Assembly (NCBI GenBank): GCA_003246205.1
Contig: QKBC01000017.1
Coordinates: 1-52,903 of the forward strand
DNA from: Flavobacterium haoranii
GTDB taxonomy: Bacteria > Bacteroidota > Bacteroidia > Flavobacteriales > Flavobacteriaceae
Direction of reading: 5' to 3'
Length of the DNA stretch: 52,903 bases
The stretch's first letter is position 1. Every line of letters starts with the position of its first letter. This document shows, one piece after another, positions 35,939-44,273 of this stretch. The translations under genes and the position numbers were made by a program. Under the pieces are notes generated by a model. That model saw only the letters and a list, made by a program, of their open reading frames with translations. It did no database searches and was not told where the DNA came from.

Positions 35939-36385
35939 ATGGATTTAGAATTTAAAATAAAGCGATTTAACGAACTTTCTATAGCAGAACTACACGAATC
36001 GTTGCAATTGCGCTCAGAAGTATTTGTAGTGGAGCAAAATTGCGTTTATCAGGATGTTGATGGTAAAGATGAAGAAGCATTACATGTTTTAGGATATTAT
36101 GAAGGCAATTTGGCAGCTTATTCCCGTCTTTTTGATAAAGGATATTATTTTGACGAAAGTTCGATTGGCCGTGTGGTGGTTAGCCCGAAATATCGTGATA
36201 AGAAATTTGGTCACGAATTAATGAAAGTTTCCATTCGGGCAATTTCTGATTTTTACGGAGAAGAAATCATAACCATTTCAGCACAGGAATACTTGCAAAA
36301 ATTTTATGAATCACATGGTTTTGTAAAAATAAGTGAAATGTATCTGGAAGACGATATTCCACATATACGAATGAGAAAAAGCTGA
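35939..36385 (+). CDS. GNAT family N-acetyltransferase, ElaA-like
   Basis: This 148-residue protein fits the ElaA group of GNAT acetyltransferases. The N-terminus has ELHESLQLRSEVFVVEQNC followed by DVDGKDEEALHVLGY. The acetyl-CoA-binding pyrophosphate loop region is VVVSPKYRDKKFGHELM, with the QEYLQKFYESHGFVK ending typical of the fold. The acceptor substrate is unknown. It stands between a REP-like element and a terminator that overlaps its stop codon, so it is probably monocistronic. Confidence 0.9.
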   Translation: MDLEFKIKRFNELSIAELHESLQLRSEVFVVEQNCVYQDVDGKDEEALHVLGYYEGNLAAYSRLFDKGYYFDESSIGRVVVSPKYRDKKFGHELMKVSIRAISDFYGEEIITISAQEYLQKFYESHGFVKISEMYLEDDIPHIRMRKS

Positions 36386-36403
36386 ATTTATTCAGCTTTT
36401 TTT
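36376..36403 (+). terminator. Intrinsic terminator overlapping the acetyltransferase stop
   Basis: GCTGAA (36381-36386) pairs with TTCAGC (36391-36396) around a TTTA loop, with flanking A and T runs extending the stem. The TGA stop codon (36383-36385) lies within the left arm. Confidence 0.88.
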
Positions 36404-36416
36404 ATTGCTATAAATT

Positions 36417-36432
36417 TGTGACTTAGGTCACA
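36417..36432. promoter_or_regulatory. CRP/FNR-type operator (TGTGA-N6-TCACA)
   Basis: TGTGACTTAGGTCACA is a perfect match to the two half-sites bound by CRP-type regulators. It lies 45 bases before the MdaB-like gene and just after the preceding terminator. A Crp/Fnr-family gene with the matching recognition helix is third in the same cluster (37938), suggesting autoregulation of the cluster. Confidence 0.6.
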
Positions 36433-36476
36433 GATGTTTTTGGGTCAGATGTCGGAACTTTGCAAAAAGAACAATA

Positions 36477-37097
36477 ATGAAGAAAATATTTGTAATCAAC
36501 GGCGGCCAGCATTTTGCCCATTCCGGAGGCAAATTCAATAAAACAATAACAGACGCAGATAAAGCATTCTTTGCACAAGAAAAAGGATTTGAATTAAAAG
36601 TAACCGATATTAATGAGCCTTATAATCCGGAAGAAGAAGTTGCAAAATTTGTATGGGCAGATGTGGTTATTTATCACACTCCTGTTTGGTGGTTCGGTTT
36701 GCCTTATAAGTTTAAAGAGTATATTGATTTAGTTTTCACAGCCGGACATCGAAAAGGTATTTATTATAGCGATGGACGAAAAAATGAGAACCCGGAAATT
36801 AACTACGGCACCGGAGGTTCTCTTCATGGTAGAAAATATCTGTTAACTACTAGTTGGAACGCTCCAGAAACAGCTTTTACATTGCCCAATGAGTTTTTTA
36901 ATCAACATTCTGTAGATGAAGGAGTAATGTTTGGTTTTCACAGAATGAACGCTTTTATCGGGATGGAAAAAATGGACAGTTTTCATTTCCATGATTTAGA
37001 AAAGAATGGTTCAATAGAGCGAATTGAAAATTATATAAAAAGATATCAAACACATTTAGAAAGTATTTTAAATAATAATAAAATAGAGGTAGAATGA
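36477..37097 (+). CDS. mdaB: MdaB-like NAD(P)H-dependent quinone oxidoreductase
   Basis: This 206-residue flavodoxin-fold oxidoreductase has the N-terminal strand KKIFVINGG, then VIYHTPVWWFGLPYKFKEYI, the characteristic active-site region of MdaB/NQO-type enzymes, and a GTGGSLHGRKYLLTTSWNAP segment. It would reduce quinones by two electrons using NAD(P)H and FAD, preventing redox cycling. It is the first gene after a CRP-like operator; its stop overlaps the next gene's start (ATGA). A general flavodoxin-like NAD(P)H dehydrogenase is the broader safe call. Confidence 0.85.
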   Translation: MKKIFVINGGQHFAHSGGKFNKTITDADKAFFAQEKGFELKVTDINEPYNPEEEVAKFVWADVVIYHTPVWWFGLPYKFKEYIDLVFTAGHRKGIYYSDGRKNENPEINYGTGGSLHGRKYLLTTSWNAPETAFTLPNEFFNQHSVDEGVMFGFHRMNAFIGMEKMDSFHFHDLEKNGSIERIENYIKRYQTHLESILNNNKIEVE

Positions 37098-37873
37098 AAA
37101 ATAAAATAGGATTCAGTGCATTGTGTTTAACGATGCTATTTACAGGTTGTAAAGAAAACACGAAGAAAGAAACCGTTGAAACTAAAGAAGAAAAAGTGAT
37201 GAAAGAAAAAATATTATTTGTGGTAACCAGTCACGATGAAAAAGGAAATACCGGAGAAAAGACAGGCTATTATTTAGGAGAAGTTTCTCATCCGTGGGAA
37301 GTGTTGACAGACGCAGGATATGAAATCGATTTTGTAAGTCCAAAAGGAGGAAATCCGCCAGTAGACGGTTTTGATCTGGAAGACGCAACAAATAAAAAGT
37401 TTTGGGAAGACACCTATTATCACAATAAAATTTCAAATAGTTTAAAGCCTTCAGCGGTTAATCCTTCAGAATATAAAGCAATTTTCTTTGCAGGCGGACA
37501 TGGCGCTATGTGGGACTTGCCTTTAGATGAAGAAATTGAGAAGATTACAGCGGCGGTTTATGAAAACAATGGAGTTGTAGCAGCGGTTTGTCACGGTCCG
37601 GCAGGTTTAGTAAACGTTAAATTGAATAATGGAAAATATTTGGTAGAAGGAAAAAAAATAAACGGATTTACAAACGAAGAAGAAAGTATTGTAAAACTGA
37701 CAGAAGTAGTTCCTTTTTTATTAGAAGACAAGTTAATTGAACATGGTGGCATATTTGAAAAATCAGAGCCTTGGCAAGTGCATGTAACAATTGACGGAAG
37801 ATTGGTAACAGGTCAAAATCCGCAATCAGCTAAAGGTGTGGGAGAAGCCATAAAAGAACTTTTAGAAAAGTAA
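37094..37873 (+). CDS. DJ-1/PfpI (type 1 glutamine amidotransferase-like) protein with lipoprotein signal
   Basis: This 259-residue protein has the DJ-1/PfpI fold: ILFVVTSHDEKG, FFAGGHGAMWDLP, and the nucleophile elbow AAVCHGPAG with Cys166-His167. Its closest style is Hsp31/HchA-like glyoxalase III or chaperone proteins (EVSHPWEVLTDAGYEIDFVSPKGG). Unusually it starts with a lipoprotein-like signal (LFTGCKE, Cys19) and a Lys/Glu linker. An internal ATG at 37199 (MKEKILF) could yield a cytosolic form. ATGA overlap with the quinone reductase gene indicates an operon that may handle reactive carbonyl or quinone stress. Confidence 0.85.
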   Translation: MKNKIGFSALCLTMLFTGCKENTKKETVETKEEKVMKEKILFVVTSHDEKGNTGEKTGYYLGEVSHPWEVLTDAGYEIDFVSPKGGNPPVDGFDLEDATNKKFWEDTYYHNKISNSLKPSAVNPSEYKAIFFAGGHGAMWDLPLDEEIEKITAAVYENNGVVAAVCHGPAGLVNVKLNNGKYLVEGKKINGFTNEEESIVKLTEVVPFLLEDKLIEHGGIFEKSEPWQVHVTIDGRLVTGQNPQSAKGVGEAIKELLEK

Positions 37874-37937
37874 ACTTATATTTTATAATAAATTAATTGT
37901 TCTAAAAAAGCATATTTTCATTTTGTATTTTTACAAC

Positions 37938-38513
37938 ATGGAATATGCTTTCTTTTTACGAAAACACATAGAAGAAATTGTGCAGCTCACAGATGAAGAG
38001 TTTACACAGATTGTACCATTTTTTATCCCTAAACAGGTAACTAAAAAAGACTTTTTAATCAAAGGAGGTCAAAAAGTAATTTCTGAATTCTTGGTTGTTG
38101 AAGGATTACTTAAAGCCTTTATGTTTGATGATTCAGGGAAAGAGCATATCATTCAATTTGCTATGGAAAACTGGTGGATATCAGATTATCCGGCATTTTC
38201 TAAACAAGAAAGCGGAGAAATTTGTGTACAAGCATTAGAGCCTTGTATCGTTTTGGAGCTTTCCCTTGAAAATAAGGGAAAAATGTGTGATTTAGTTCCT
38301 AAAATGTATCAGTTTCATGCCCAAAAATCTTTTAGCGGTTATGTAGCATTACAAAAAAGAGTTTTGTCAATGTTAAAAAACTCCGCTAAAGAAAAATATG
38401 AGTTGTTATTAAGTCAATACCCACAGTTATTTCAACGGGTTTCTAAAACAATGATAGCACATTATTTAGGATTATCAAGAGAAACATTAAGTCGATTGGC
38501 GAAAGAAAAATGA
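37938..38513 (+). CDS. Crp/Fnr family transcriptional regulator
   Basis: This 191-residue protein has an N-terminal cyclic-nucleotide-binding-like beta-roll (about residues 20-115) with a weak phosphate-binding cassette. A dimerisation helix follows, then a C-terminal winged HTH whose recognition helix reads LSRETLSRLAKEK. Arg181, Glu182 and Arg186 match the R-E-x-x-x-R contacts of CRP with TGTGA. The in-frame TTG at 37923 is a less likely start. It lies 64 bases after the DJ-1 gene and probably controls this cluster via the operator at 36417. The ligand is unknown. Confidence 0.88.
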   Translation: MEYAFFLRKHIEEIVQLTDEEFTQIVPFFIPKQVTKKDFLIKGGQKVISEFLVVEGLLKAFMFDDSGKEHIIQFAMENWWISDYPAFSKQESGEICVQALEPCIVLELSLENKGKMCDLVPKMYQFHAQKSFSGYVALQKRVLSMLKNSAKEKYELLLSQYPQLFQRVSKTMIAHYLGLSRETLSRLAKEK

Positions 38514-38537
38514 AATAAAAGTTTAAAAAATAAACAA

Positions 38538-41264
38538 TTATCTTTTTAAAGTAAAATGTCCTCTTTGACTGGAAGTATTACCCTCCTGATCCGTTAAGGT
38601 TGCTACAAACCAATAATCCGAAGAAGGCATTTTTTTACCATTAAAAGTCCCGTCCCAACCGACATTCTCTATTTCTTCCTTATTCATTGCTATTAAAAGT
38701 TTTCCATATCGGTTAAAAATATTAACGTTAATATCTTTAAAATAATCGTTCATTTTGCTAAACTTCCAAGTATCGTTGTATCCATCCCCATTAGGAGTAA
38801 AAACATTCTGATACCCTAATAAAACAACATCTACGCTTATGGGAAGCTCACAATCATCAATATCTTTTACATAGACAGTATAAAGGCCTGCTTCTAAATT
38901 AGTGAAAGTATATGAATTTCCATTTCCATAAAAGTTAAGGTTGTTTAGTGAAAACTCATAAATACTAAAACCATTTACTAAAATATGTATTTCACCATTA
39001 TCGGCAGCTATTTTATTTAGGTTGATTATTCCTGCTTTAGTTACTGAAAAAGTTTTACTTAAAGAGCATATAATTCCATTTTCATTTTTTGAAACAGTTA
39101 CGGAAAATATACCTGGCGAAGCAATTGTAAACTCTCTGGTATTAGACAAGATTTCTCCTGTTATATAGTTTTTCCATTCCCAATAATCATTGGATAAACC
39201 GCCATCCAAAATAATTTCTTCTTCATTACCACAAATAACATATTTATCTTTAATGTTGAGGTTAACAGGTGTGTTTACAATAATGTCAAAAGTTCCAATA
39301 CCATTACAATCAAAATTTTCGTCATCAACTCTTACCCATAAAGTCATAGAAGGAGAAATTATAGTGCCATTTATATCATTAATTTTGGTGAGAGCATCTT
39401 GATAATTGTAGTAAAAAGAGATTATTGAAGTACTAGGTAAGTTGAGTTGGTTAATAATATCTTGTTTTTTGAATTCAAAATCAAATAAAGCTTCTCCATT
39501 TCTTTCAATTCCATCTGAATCTTCACAAGAAGGATAGCTATTTACTTGTTCTATGTCATTATGAACAGCTTCAATGAAAAAATCAACAATATTTTCACAG
39601 CCGGCATCACTCACTATTTTTACAAATATTTGTTCAGGGTTTGTTGTGTTTTCATAAAGTTCAGGGTTCTGAATTTCATTGATACCTAATTGAGCATCGT
39701 TTGAATTATTGTAGAACGTGAAAGAGTATCCGTAATTTTGATTAATTATTTTATCATTAATGTTGTTTAAATTAAAGTAAGCAATTCCATCATTTTCAGC
39801 ATCACACTGTTGCATAGTAGTGTTAGGAGCTAAACTTGGAAGAGGATGAACAATAACTTCTTTGTATAAAACGGTAGAAACTCCATTTAAAGTTACATTT
39901 GCTTTTACCAAATAATTTCCGGGAGATGAGTATATGTGAGTAGGGTTAAAACTGTTAGAATTATTACCATCACCAAAATCCCATTGGATATTGGTAATAG
40001 GTGCATAAGCATCTGTCGTAAAATTAAATGAATTATTCACGCATTGGTCATCGGTTATGATTCTATTTCTTAAGGAAGAAGCTATAAAAATAGGTAGGCC
40101 TTTTAGAGATTTTCCATTTTCTAGATCTAATATAGAATCTTCATAATCACATTCTGAACCTGTTTTTTCAGGCTTATTAATTACACCAATTGTTTGCCAA
40201 CCATATAATGTGGTTCCTCTATCTCTCAATTGCGATACATATATTTTACCATTTCTACCTAGTTGCAGTGATCCTAGGTCATTTGATCGAGTAGAAATAA
40301 CATCATATTTTTCAAAAAAACCGCCGGTAGGATACATGTCAAACTGTACTATATAGCTTACGTTGTTTGAATTTATCTTTGATGTATAATATAATATTTT
40401 AGAGTTTTGAGAGAATTCAACACCATAAGGAGAGATTTCAGTTCCAAACTTGTCAGCATTTATGGTTCTTTCAAAAGTTACATTAATATTATCATTATCA
40501 AATTTGTATAAATAAATATATCTTTCTTCAAAATCGGCTATAGCTATTTGTTCTCCATTAGGAGATATTTTCATTTGGCCATAAGAAGGCATTGATTTTG
40601 GCTGAGTTGATGTTATTACAGATGATTCGACACCATTTCCTGAAACTTTGAATATATAGAAAGTGTTTTTCAAGGAATTAGAATTACCATCTTGACTTCC
40701 TAAAGCTAAAACTCTAAAACTATTAGAATCGTAATGATAAATACCACATATTCTGCCTGTTATATAATTTGTGAGCCTAAAATTTTTTTGATAAATAAAT
40801 CCGTCAGGATTTTGAGCATTGAAATGTATCTCTGAATAGTAAAGACCTGGATGTGTATAGGGATTCGTAGTAGTATCAGTATTTTCCCTAGTTGTAAAAA
40901 TATAGTATATATTGGCATCATTAGGATTAGGAACAATTAATGCGGTCTCGACATTTTCAATTTCTCCGGCTAAACCTGTTCCGTTGGTCATAATTTGGTG
41001 GTTTTTATTCCAAACAGTCTGGCCATTTGTATAGAAAAGTAAATCACCATTTTGATCTGAAATACTTGAACACCCTGCAGGTGTATCCATTTGACCGGTA
41101 TTTAGAACAGTTGTTGTGCCATTACTAAAATTTAATCCGGCATTTTCACCAAAAAACCAATTATCTGTTTCATTTTGACTAAATGAAACAAAATAATTTA
41201 AAAGCATTAATATGAATGAAACTTTTAATTTAATATTGATTTGTGTGTGTGTAAAAAAAGCCAT
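38538..41264 (-). CDS. Large secreted PKD-domain protein with T9SS type B sorting domain
   Basis: This 908-residue protein has an N-terminal signal region (ending near FVSFSQ). A beta-propeller-like repeat region follows, starting NWFFGENAGLNFSNG. A PKD domain with WDFGDGNNSNSFNPTHIYSSPG lies at about residues 400-475. Immunoglobulin-like segments lead to the C-terminal gliding-associated (CHU_C) domain NVFTPNGDGYNDTW...WDGTFNGKKMPSSDYWF, the T9SS type B export and attachment signal. It is probably a surface or secreted adhesin or structural protein. The OmpA-like gene is next upstream on the same strand. Confidence 0.9.
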   Translation of the reverse strand: MAFFTHTQINIKLKVSFILMLLNYFVSFSQNETDNWFFGENAGLNFSNGTTTVLNTGQMDTPAGCSSISDQNGDLLFYTNGQTVWNKNHQIMTNGTGLAGEIENVETALIVPNPNDANIYYIFTTRENTDTTTNPYTHPGLYYSEIHFNAQNPDGFIYQKNFRLTNYITGRICGIYHYDSNSFRVLALGSQDGNSNSLKNTFYIFKVSGNGVESSVITSTQPKSMPSYGQMKISPNGEQIAIADFEERYIYLYKFDNDNINVTFERTINADKFGTEISPYGVEFSQNSKILYYTSKINSNNVSYIVQFDMYPTGGFFEKYDVISTRSNDLGSLQLGRNGKIYVSQLRDRGTTLYGWQTIGVINKPEKTGSECDYEDSILDLENGKSLKGLPIFIASSLRNRIITDDQCVNNSFNFTTDAYAPITNIQWDFGDGNNSNSFNPTHIYSSPGNYLVKANVTLNGVSTVLYKEVIVHPLPSLAPNTTMQQCDAENDGIAYFNLNNINDKIINQNYGYSFTFYNNSNDAQLGINEIQNPELYENTTNPEQIFVKIVSDAGCENIVDFFIEAVHNDIEQVNSYPSCEDSDGIERNGEALFDFEFKKQDIINQLNLPSTSIISFYYNYQDALTKINDINGTIISPSMTLWVRVDDENFDCNGIGTFDIIVNTPVNLNIKDKYVICGNEEEIILDGGLSNDYWEWKNYITGEILSNTREFTIASPGIFSVTVSKNENGIICSLSKTFSVTKAGIINLNKIAADNGEIHILVNGFSIYEFSLNNLNFYGNGNSYTFTNLEAGLYTVYVKDIDDCELPISVDVVLLGYQNVFTPNGDGYNDTWKFSKMNDYFKDINVNIFNRYGKLLIAMNKEEIENVGWDGTFNGKKMPSSDYWFVATLTDQEGNTSSQRGHFTLKR

Positions 41265-41307
41265 AAGGCTAAAATATAATAAAAAAACTTAAATTATTGT
41301 TAAAAAC

Positions 41308-42129
41308 TTAAATCTTAGTGATTACCAATTCTACTCTTCTGTCAAATTGTGCTCCTTTTCCTAAAGGTTGTGTGTTGCCATATCCTTTGTAAGTCATACG
41401 GGTTTTGGCTATTTTTTTTAACACTAGATATTTGTAAACAGCATTAGCTCTGTTGGTAGATAATTCCCTTTTTTTTGTGCCGCGATCAATAGCTTCTTTG
41501 TGAAAGGAAGGGGTACAACAAACGTGTCCCTGTATTTCAAATTTTATATTTTTATGTTTTAAAAGTAGTTTTGCTACACGTTCCAGTTCTTTTTTAGCAT
41601 TATGACTCAAAACACTGCTACCTCGGTCAAATAAAAGTTTGTCTAAGTAAATGCGGTCGCCAACAACAGGCTCTTTAGGAATAGTATTGTAAACACCGGG
41701 AATTTTTAGTTCTTCCACGGTAATAGGTTTGTAGTTAACTACAACATCTACTCTTCTGTTTTTAGAACGGATCTCAGGGACATTTTCCTGTAAATCTTCA
41801 TCAATTAAAATACGTCCTTTGCCTTCAATCGTGATGATGATTTTACTTTTAATCCCTTTTTCAATTAATTTGTCTTTTACTGTATTAGCTCTATTGGTGG
41901 AAAGCTTATAATTGTATTCATCTTTACCTCTGTCGTCACAATATCCGAATATTTCAATGGTTTCAACTTTAGTGGTATCTAAGCTTTTGACAAAATTTAC
42001 TACAGCTTCAGCTTGCTCCTCTTTTAAATTGTATTTATCAAATTCAAAATAAATAGAGTGAACCTCTTCTTCTTGTGCTAATGCCAAAGAGGAAAAAGTA
42101 AGAAGTAGAAAGCTATAAACCCATTTCAT
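41308..42129 (-). CDS. OmpA-family protein with two OmpA-like domains
   Basis: This 273-residue protein has a signal peptide (MKWVYSFLLLTFSSLALAQ). Two successive OmpA C-terminal-like peptidoglycan-binding domains follow: about residues 25-133 (GYCDDRGKDEYNYKLSTNRANTV) and about 150-272 (QGHVCCTPS...STNRANAVYKYL). Most relatives have one; the duplication may bridge two peptidoglycan strands or diverged ligands. No beta-barrel region is present. It lies between the S41 protease and the T9SS protein, all on the minus strand, so all three may share a transcript. Confidence 0.88.
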   Translation of the reverse strand: MKWVYSFLLLTFSSLALAQEEEVHSIYFEFDKYNLKEEQAEAVVNFVKSLDTTKVETIEIFGYCDDRGKDEYNYKLSTNRANTVKDKLIEKGIKSKIIITIEGKGRILIDEDLQENVPEIRSKNRRVDVVVNYKPITVEELKIPGVYNTIPKEPVVGDRIYLDKLLFDRGSSVLSHNAKKELERVAKLLLKHKNIKFEIQGHVCCTPSFHKEAIDRGTKKRELSTNRANAVYKYLVLKKIAKTRMTYKGYGNTQPLGKGAQFDRRVELVITKI

Positions 42130-42133
42130 GTCA

Positions 42134-43771
42134 TTATTTTTTTAGTATTTTATTGTATTCTGTTACTGAATTAAGGATTTCTTGTGCTTTTTGTATTTCA
42201 GTAGCATTCTGGGTAAAATACTTATAGAGACCTTCTTTATAAGTGTAACGAACGATAAGTTCTTCCTGAAGTAAACGTTTGATCTCGTTTTTGTATTTTT
42301 CAACTTCTGTTTCCTCACTTTTTTTAAGAGCTTGTCTTAATTGCTCATATTGAGCTGTGATACTACTTTCTATTTGTTCTTTTTTAGCTTTTTCCAATAC
42401 ATTTTCTAATGCTATTTCAGTTTCGGTGTCTAACTTATATTGATCTTGTTTTATAAAACTTTTAAAGGCGCTAAAATCAGCATCACTTATTGTCGGATAT
42501 TTGGATGCGTTTGGGTTTTTATAATACAATTGCGTAACAAAATCAAAAATAGCATCATTTCCTGTTAATGCGTCTGTTATAGAGCTTGTTTTGGTTTCGG
42601 TTACAGCAATATCAGGTGAAATTCCCCCGCCATCGTATACCGTTCTTCCGGCTTTAGTTTTAAAAGCATTAATTTCTTCTTTAGTCTTTTTAACCGCTTT
42701 ACCGTTTTCATCTTTTCTGGAATAATCTAAGGCTTGAATGCAACGTCCCGAAGGTGTATAATAACGAGAAATAGTTACTTTTACCTGAGTTCCGTAAGGT
42801 AAGTTCAATGGTCTTTGAACTAATCCTTTTCCAAAACTTCTGCTTCCTATGATTACGGCTCTGTCTAAATCTTGTAAAGCACCGGAAACAATTTCAGATG
42901 CTGAGGCACTTTTTCCGTTTACAATGATTGCTAAAGGAATATCTAAGTCTAAAGGTTCGTTTCGGGTAGCATAAGTATTGTTATGCTTTGCATTTTTAGA
43001 TTTTGTAGTTACGATGACTTCTCCTTTAGGAACAAAAAGATTACAGATGTTAACCGCTTCGTGTAATAATCCGCCGGGATTCCCTCTGAGGTCTAAGATG
43101 ATTTTAGTTGCTCCCTGTTCTTTTAACTCTAATAGAGCCGCTTTTGTTTCTTTGCTTGCAGTTTCCGTAAATTTTGAAAGAACGATATACCCTGTAGTTT
43201 TATCGGCTAGTAGGGAATAATAAGGAACGGCTTTGAGCTCAACCTCATCTAAAACAAGAGTTGTGTTTTTCATTTGTCCTTGTCTCAAAAATTGTAAAGC
43301 TATTGAGGTATTCTTAGAACCTCGTAATAGTTGGGAGGCATCATCTTTATAATCAGCTAATTTAATATCTCCTATTTGGATAATCTCATCTCCTGCTTTC
43401 AATCCTGCTTTATCAGCTGGAAATCCTTTAAAGATTTCTTTTAAGAAAACATGACCCTCTTTGCGTTGTACCATGGCGCCGATTCCTGTATATTCGCCGG
43501 TACTGTTTATTTTGAATTTTAAAACATCTTGTTCGCTGAAAAAAACCGTATAAGGGTCTAATTCTTTTAACATACTTTTTAAAGCCACATCCATTAACTC
43601 ACCCGGATTGGTTTCATCAACATAATTCTGGTTAACGGTTTTAAAAGTATTGGTGAAGATCTCTATTTGTTTGGCAATCTCAAAAAAATCGTTTTTAAAA
43701 CTTACGGCAACCCATAAAAAAGCAGAAGCCAAAACGGGAATTACAACTTTTTTAGGCAAATGAATTTTCAT
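42134..43771 (-). CDS. ctpA: S41-family carboxy-terminal processing protease
   Basis: This protease has about 545 residues. An N-terminal membrane/signal segment (VVIPVLASAFLWVAVSF) is followed by a PDZ domain (GIGAMVQRKEGHVFLKEIFKGFPADKAGLKAGDEIIQI). The S41 catalytic domain contains NGKSASASEIVSGAL (Ser) and GSRSFGKGLVQ (Lys), forming a Ser/Lys dyad. A helical C-terminus ends it. It cleaves periplasmic or envelope proteins. I prefer ATG at 43771. An upstream in-frame ATG at 43831 overlaps the rnpA stop by 1 base (TAATG) and would add 20 residues. Adjacent to rnpA, an order I recall from Flavobacteria. Confidence 0.9.
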   Translation of the reverse strand: MKIHLPKKVVIPVLASAFLWVAVSFKNDFFEIAKQIEIFTNTFKTVNQNYVDETNPGELMDVALKSMLKELDPYTVFFSEQDVLKFKINSTGEYTGIGAMVQRKEGHVFLKEIFKGFPADKAGLKAGDEIIQIGDIKLADYKDDASQLLRGSKNTSIALQFLRQGQMKNTTLVLDEVELKAVPYYSLLADKTTGYIVLSKFTETASKETKAALLELKEQGATKIILDLRGNPGGLLHEAVNICNLFVPKGEVIVTTKSKNAKHNNTYATRNEPLDLDIPLAIIVNGKSASASEIVSGALQDLDRAVIIGSRSFGKGLVQRPLNLPYGTQVKVTISRYYTPSGRCIQALDYSRKDENGKAVKKTKEEINAFKTKAGRTVYDGGGISPDIAVTETKTSSITDALTGNDAIFDFVTQLYYKNPNASKYPTISDADFSAFKSFIKQDQYKLDTETEIALENVLEKAKKEQIESSITAQYEQLRQALKKSEETEVEKYKNEIKRLLQEELIVRYTYKEGLYKYFTQNATEIQKAQEILNSVTEYNKILKK

Positions 43772-43830
43772 ATAAAAAGATTTAATACTACGAATGTAGT
43801 TATTATTGAATAAAAAATGAATCAAAAGCA

Positions 43831-44205
43831 TTAGGAATTGGCTTCTGTCTCAACTAATTTCTTAAAAAGAACAACAGTTTTTTCCTGAATTTCGTGGAAA
43901 TTTAATTCTTCTTTGGTTTGATAAAAGAACATCATAGCATACCTTTTTTCTAAATTTTCATTTAGAATATGCTTGTTGAGTCGGTAAGCTTCACGGAGCA
44001 ATCTTTTGAAATGATTGCGATCAACTGCTTTTTTGAAATACTTTTTAGAAACAGATACTCCCATTTGAATCTTTATATCTGATTCAGGAACTTCAACATA
44101 CACTATCCGCAATGGATATTTAGCAACTGATTTACCTTCACTGAATAGTAAACTGATAGTTGTCTGGCTCTTTAATTTTTCGCTTTTCGGATAGTTGAAT
44201 TTCAT
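43831..44205 (-). CDS. rnpA: Ribonuclease P protein component
   Basis: This 124-residue basic protein cofactor of RNase P supports tRNA 5' maturation by the RNA subunit. The family signature RNHFKRLLREAYRLNK is present, and length is normal. rpmH, the usual rnpA neighbour in other phyla, is not adjacent. Just upstream on the minus strand is TACCTTTG (44217-44210), an exact -7 promoter match so close to the ATG that the transcript may be almost leaderless. Confidence 0.93.
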   Translation of the reverse strand: MKFNYPKSEKLKSQTTISLLFSEGKSVAKYPLRIVYVEVPESDIKIQMGVSVSKKYFKKAVDRNHFKRLLREAYRLNKHILNENLEKRYAMMFFYQTKEELNFHEIQEKTVVLFKKLVETEANS

Positions 44206-44273
44206 AGCGCAAAGGTATAAAAAAAGCCTCCTTTACATAATACAGGTCTTTGATATTTGTTTCAAAGAATGAG

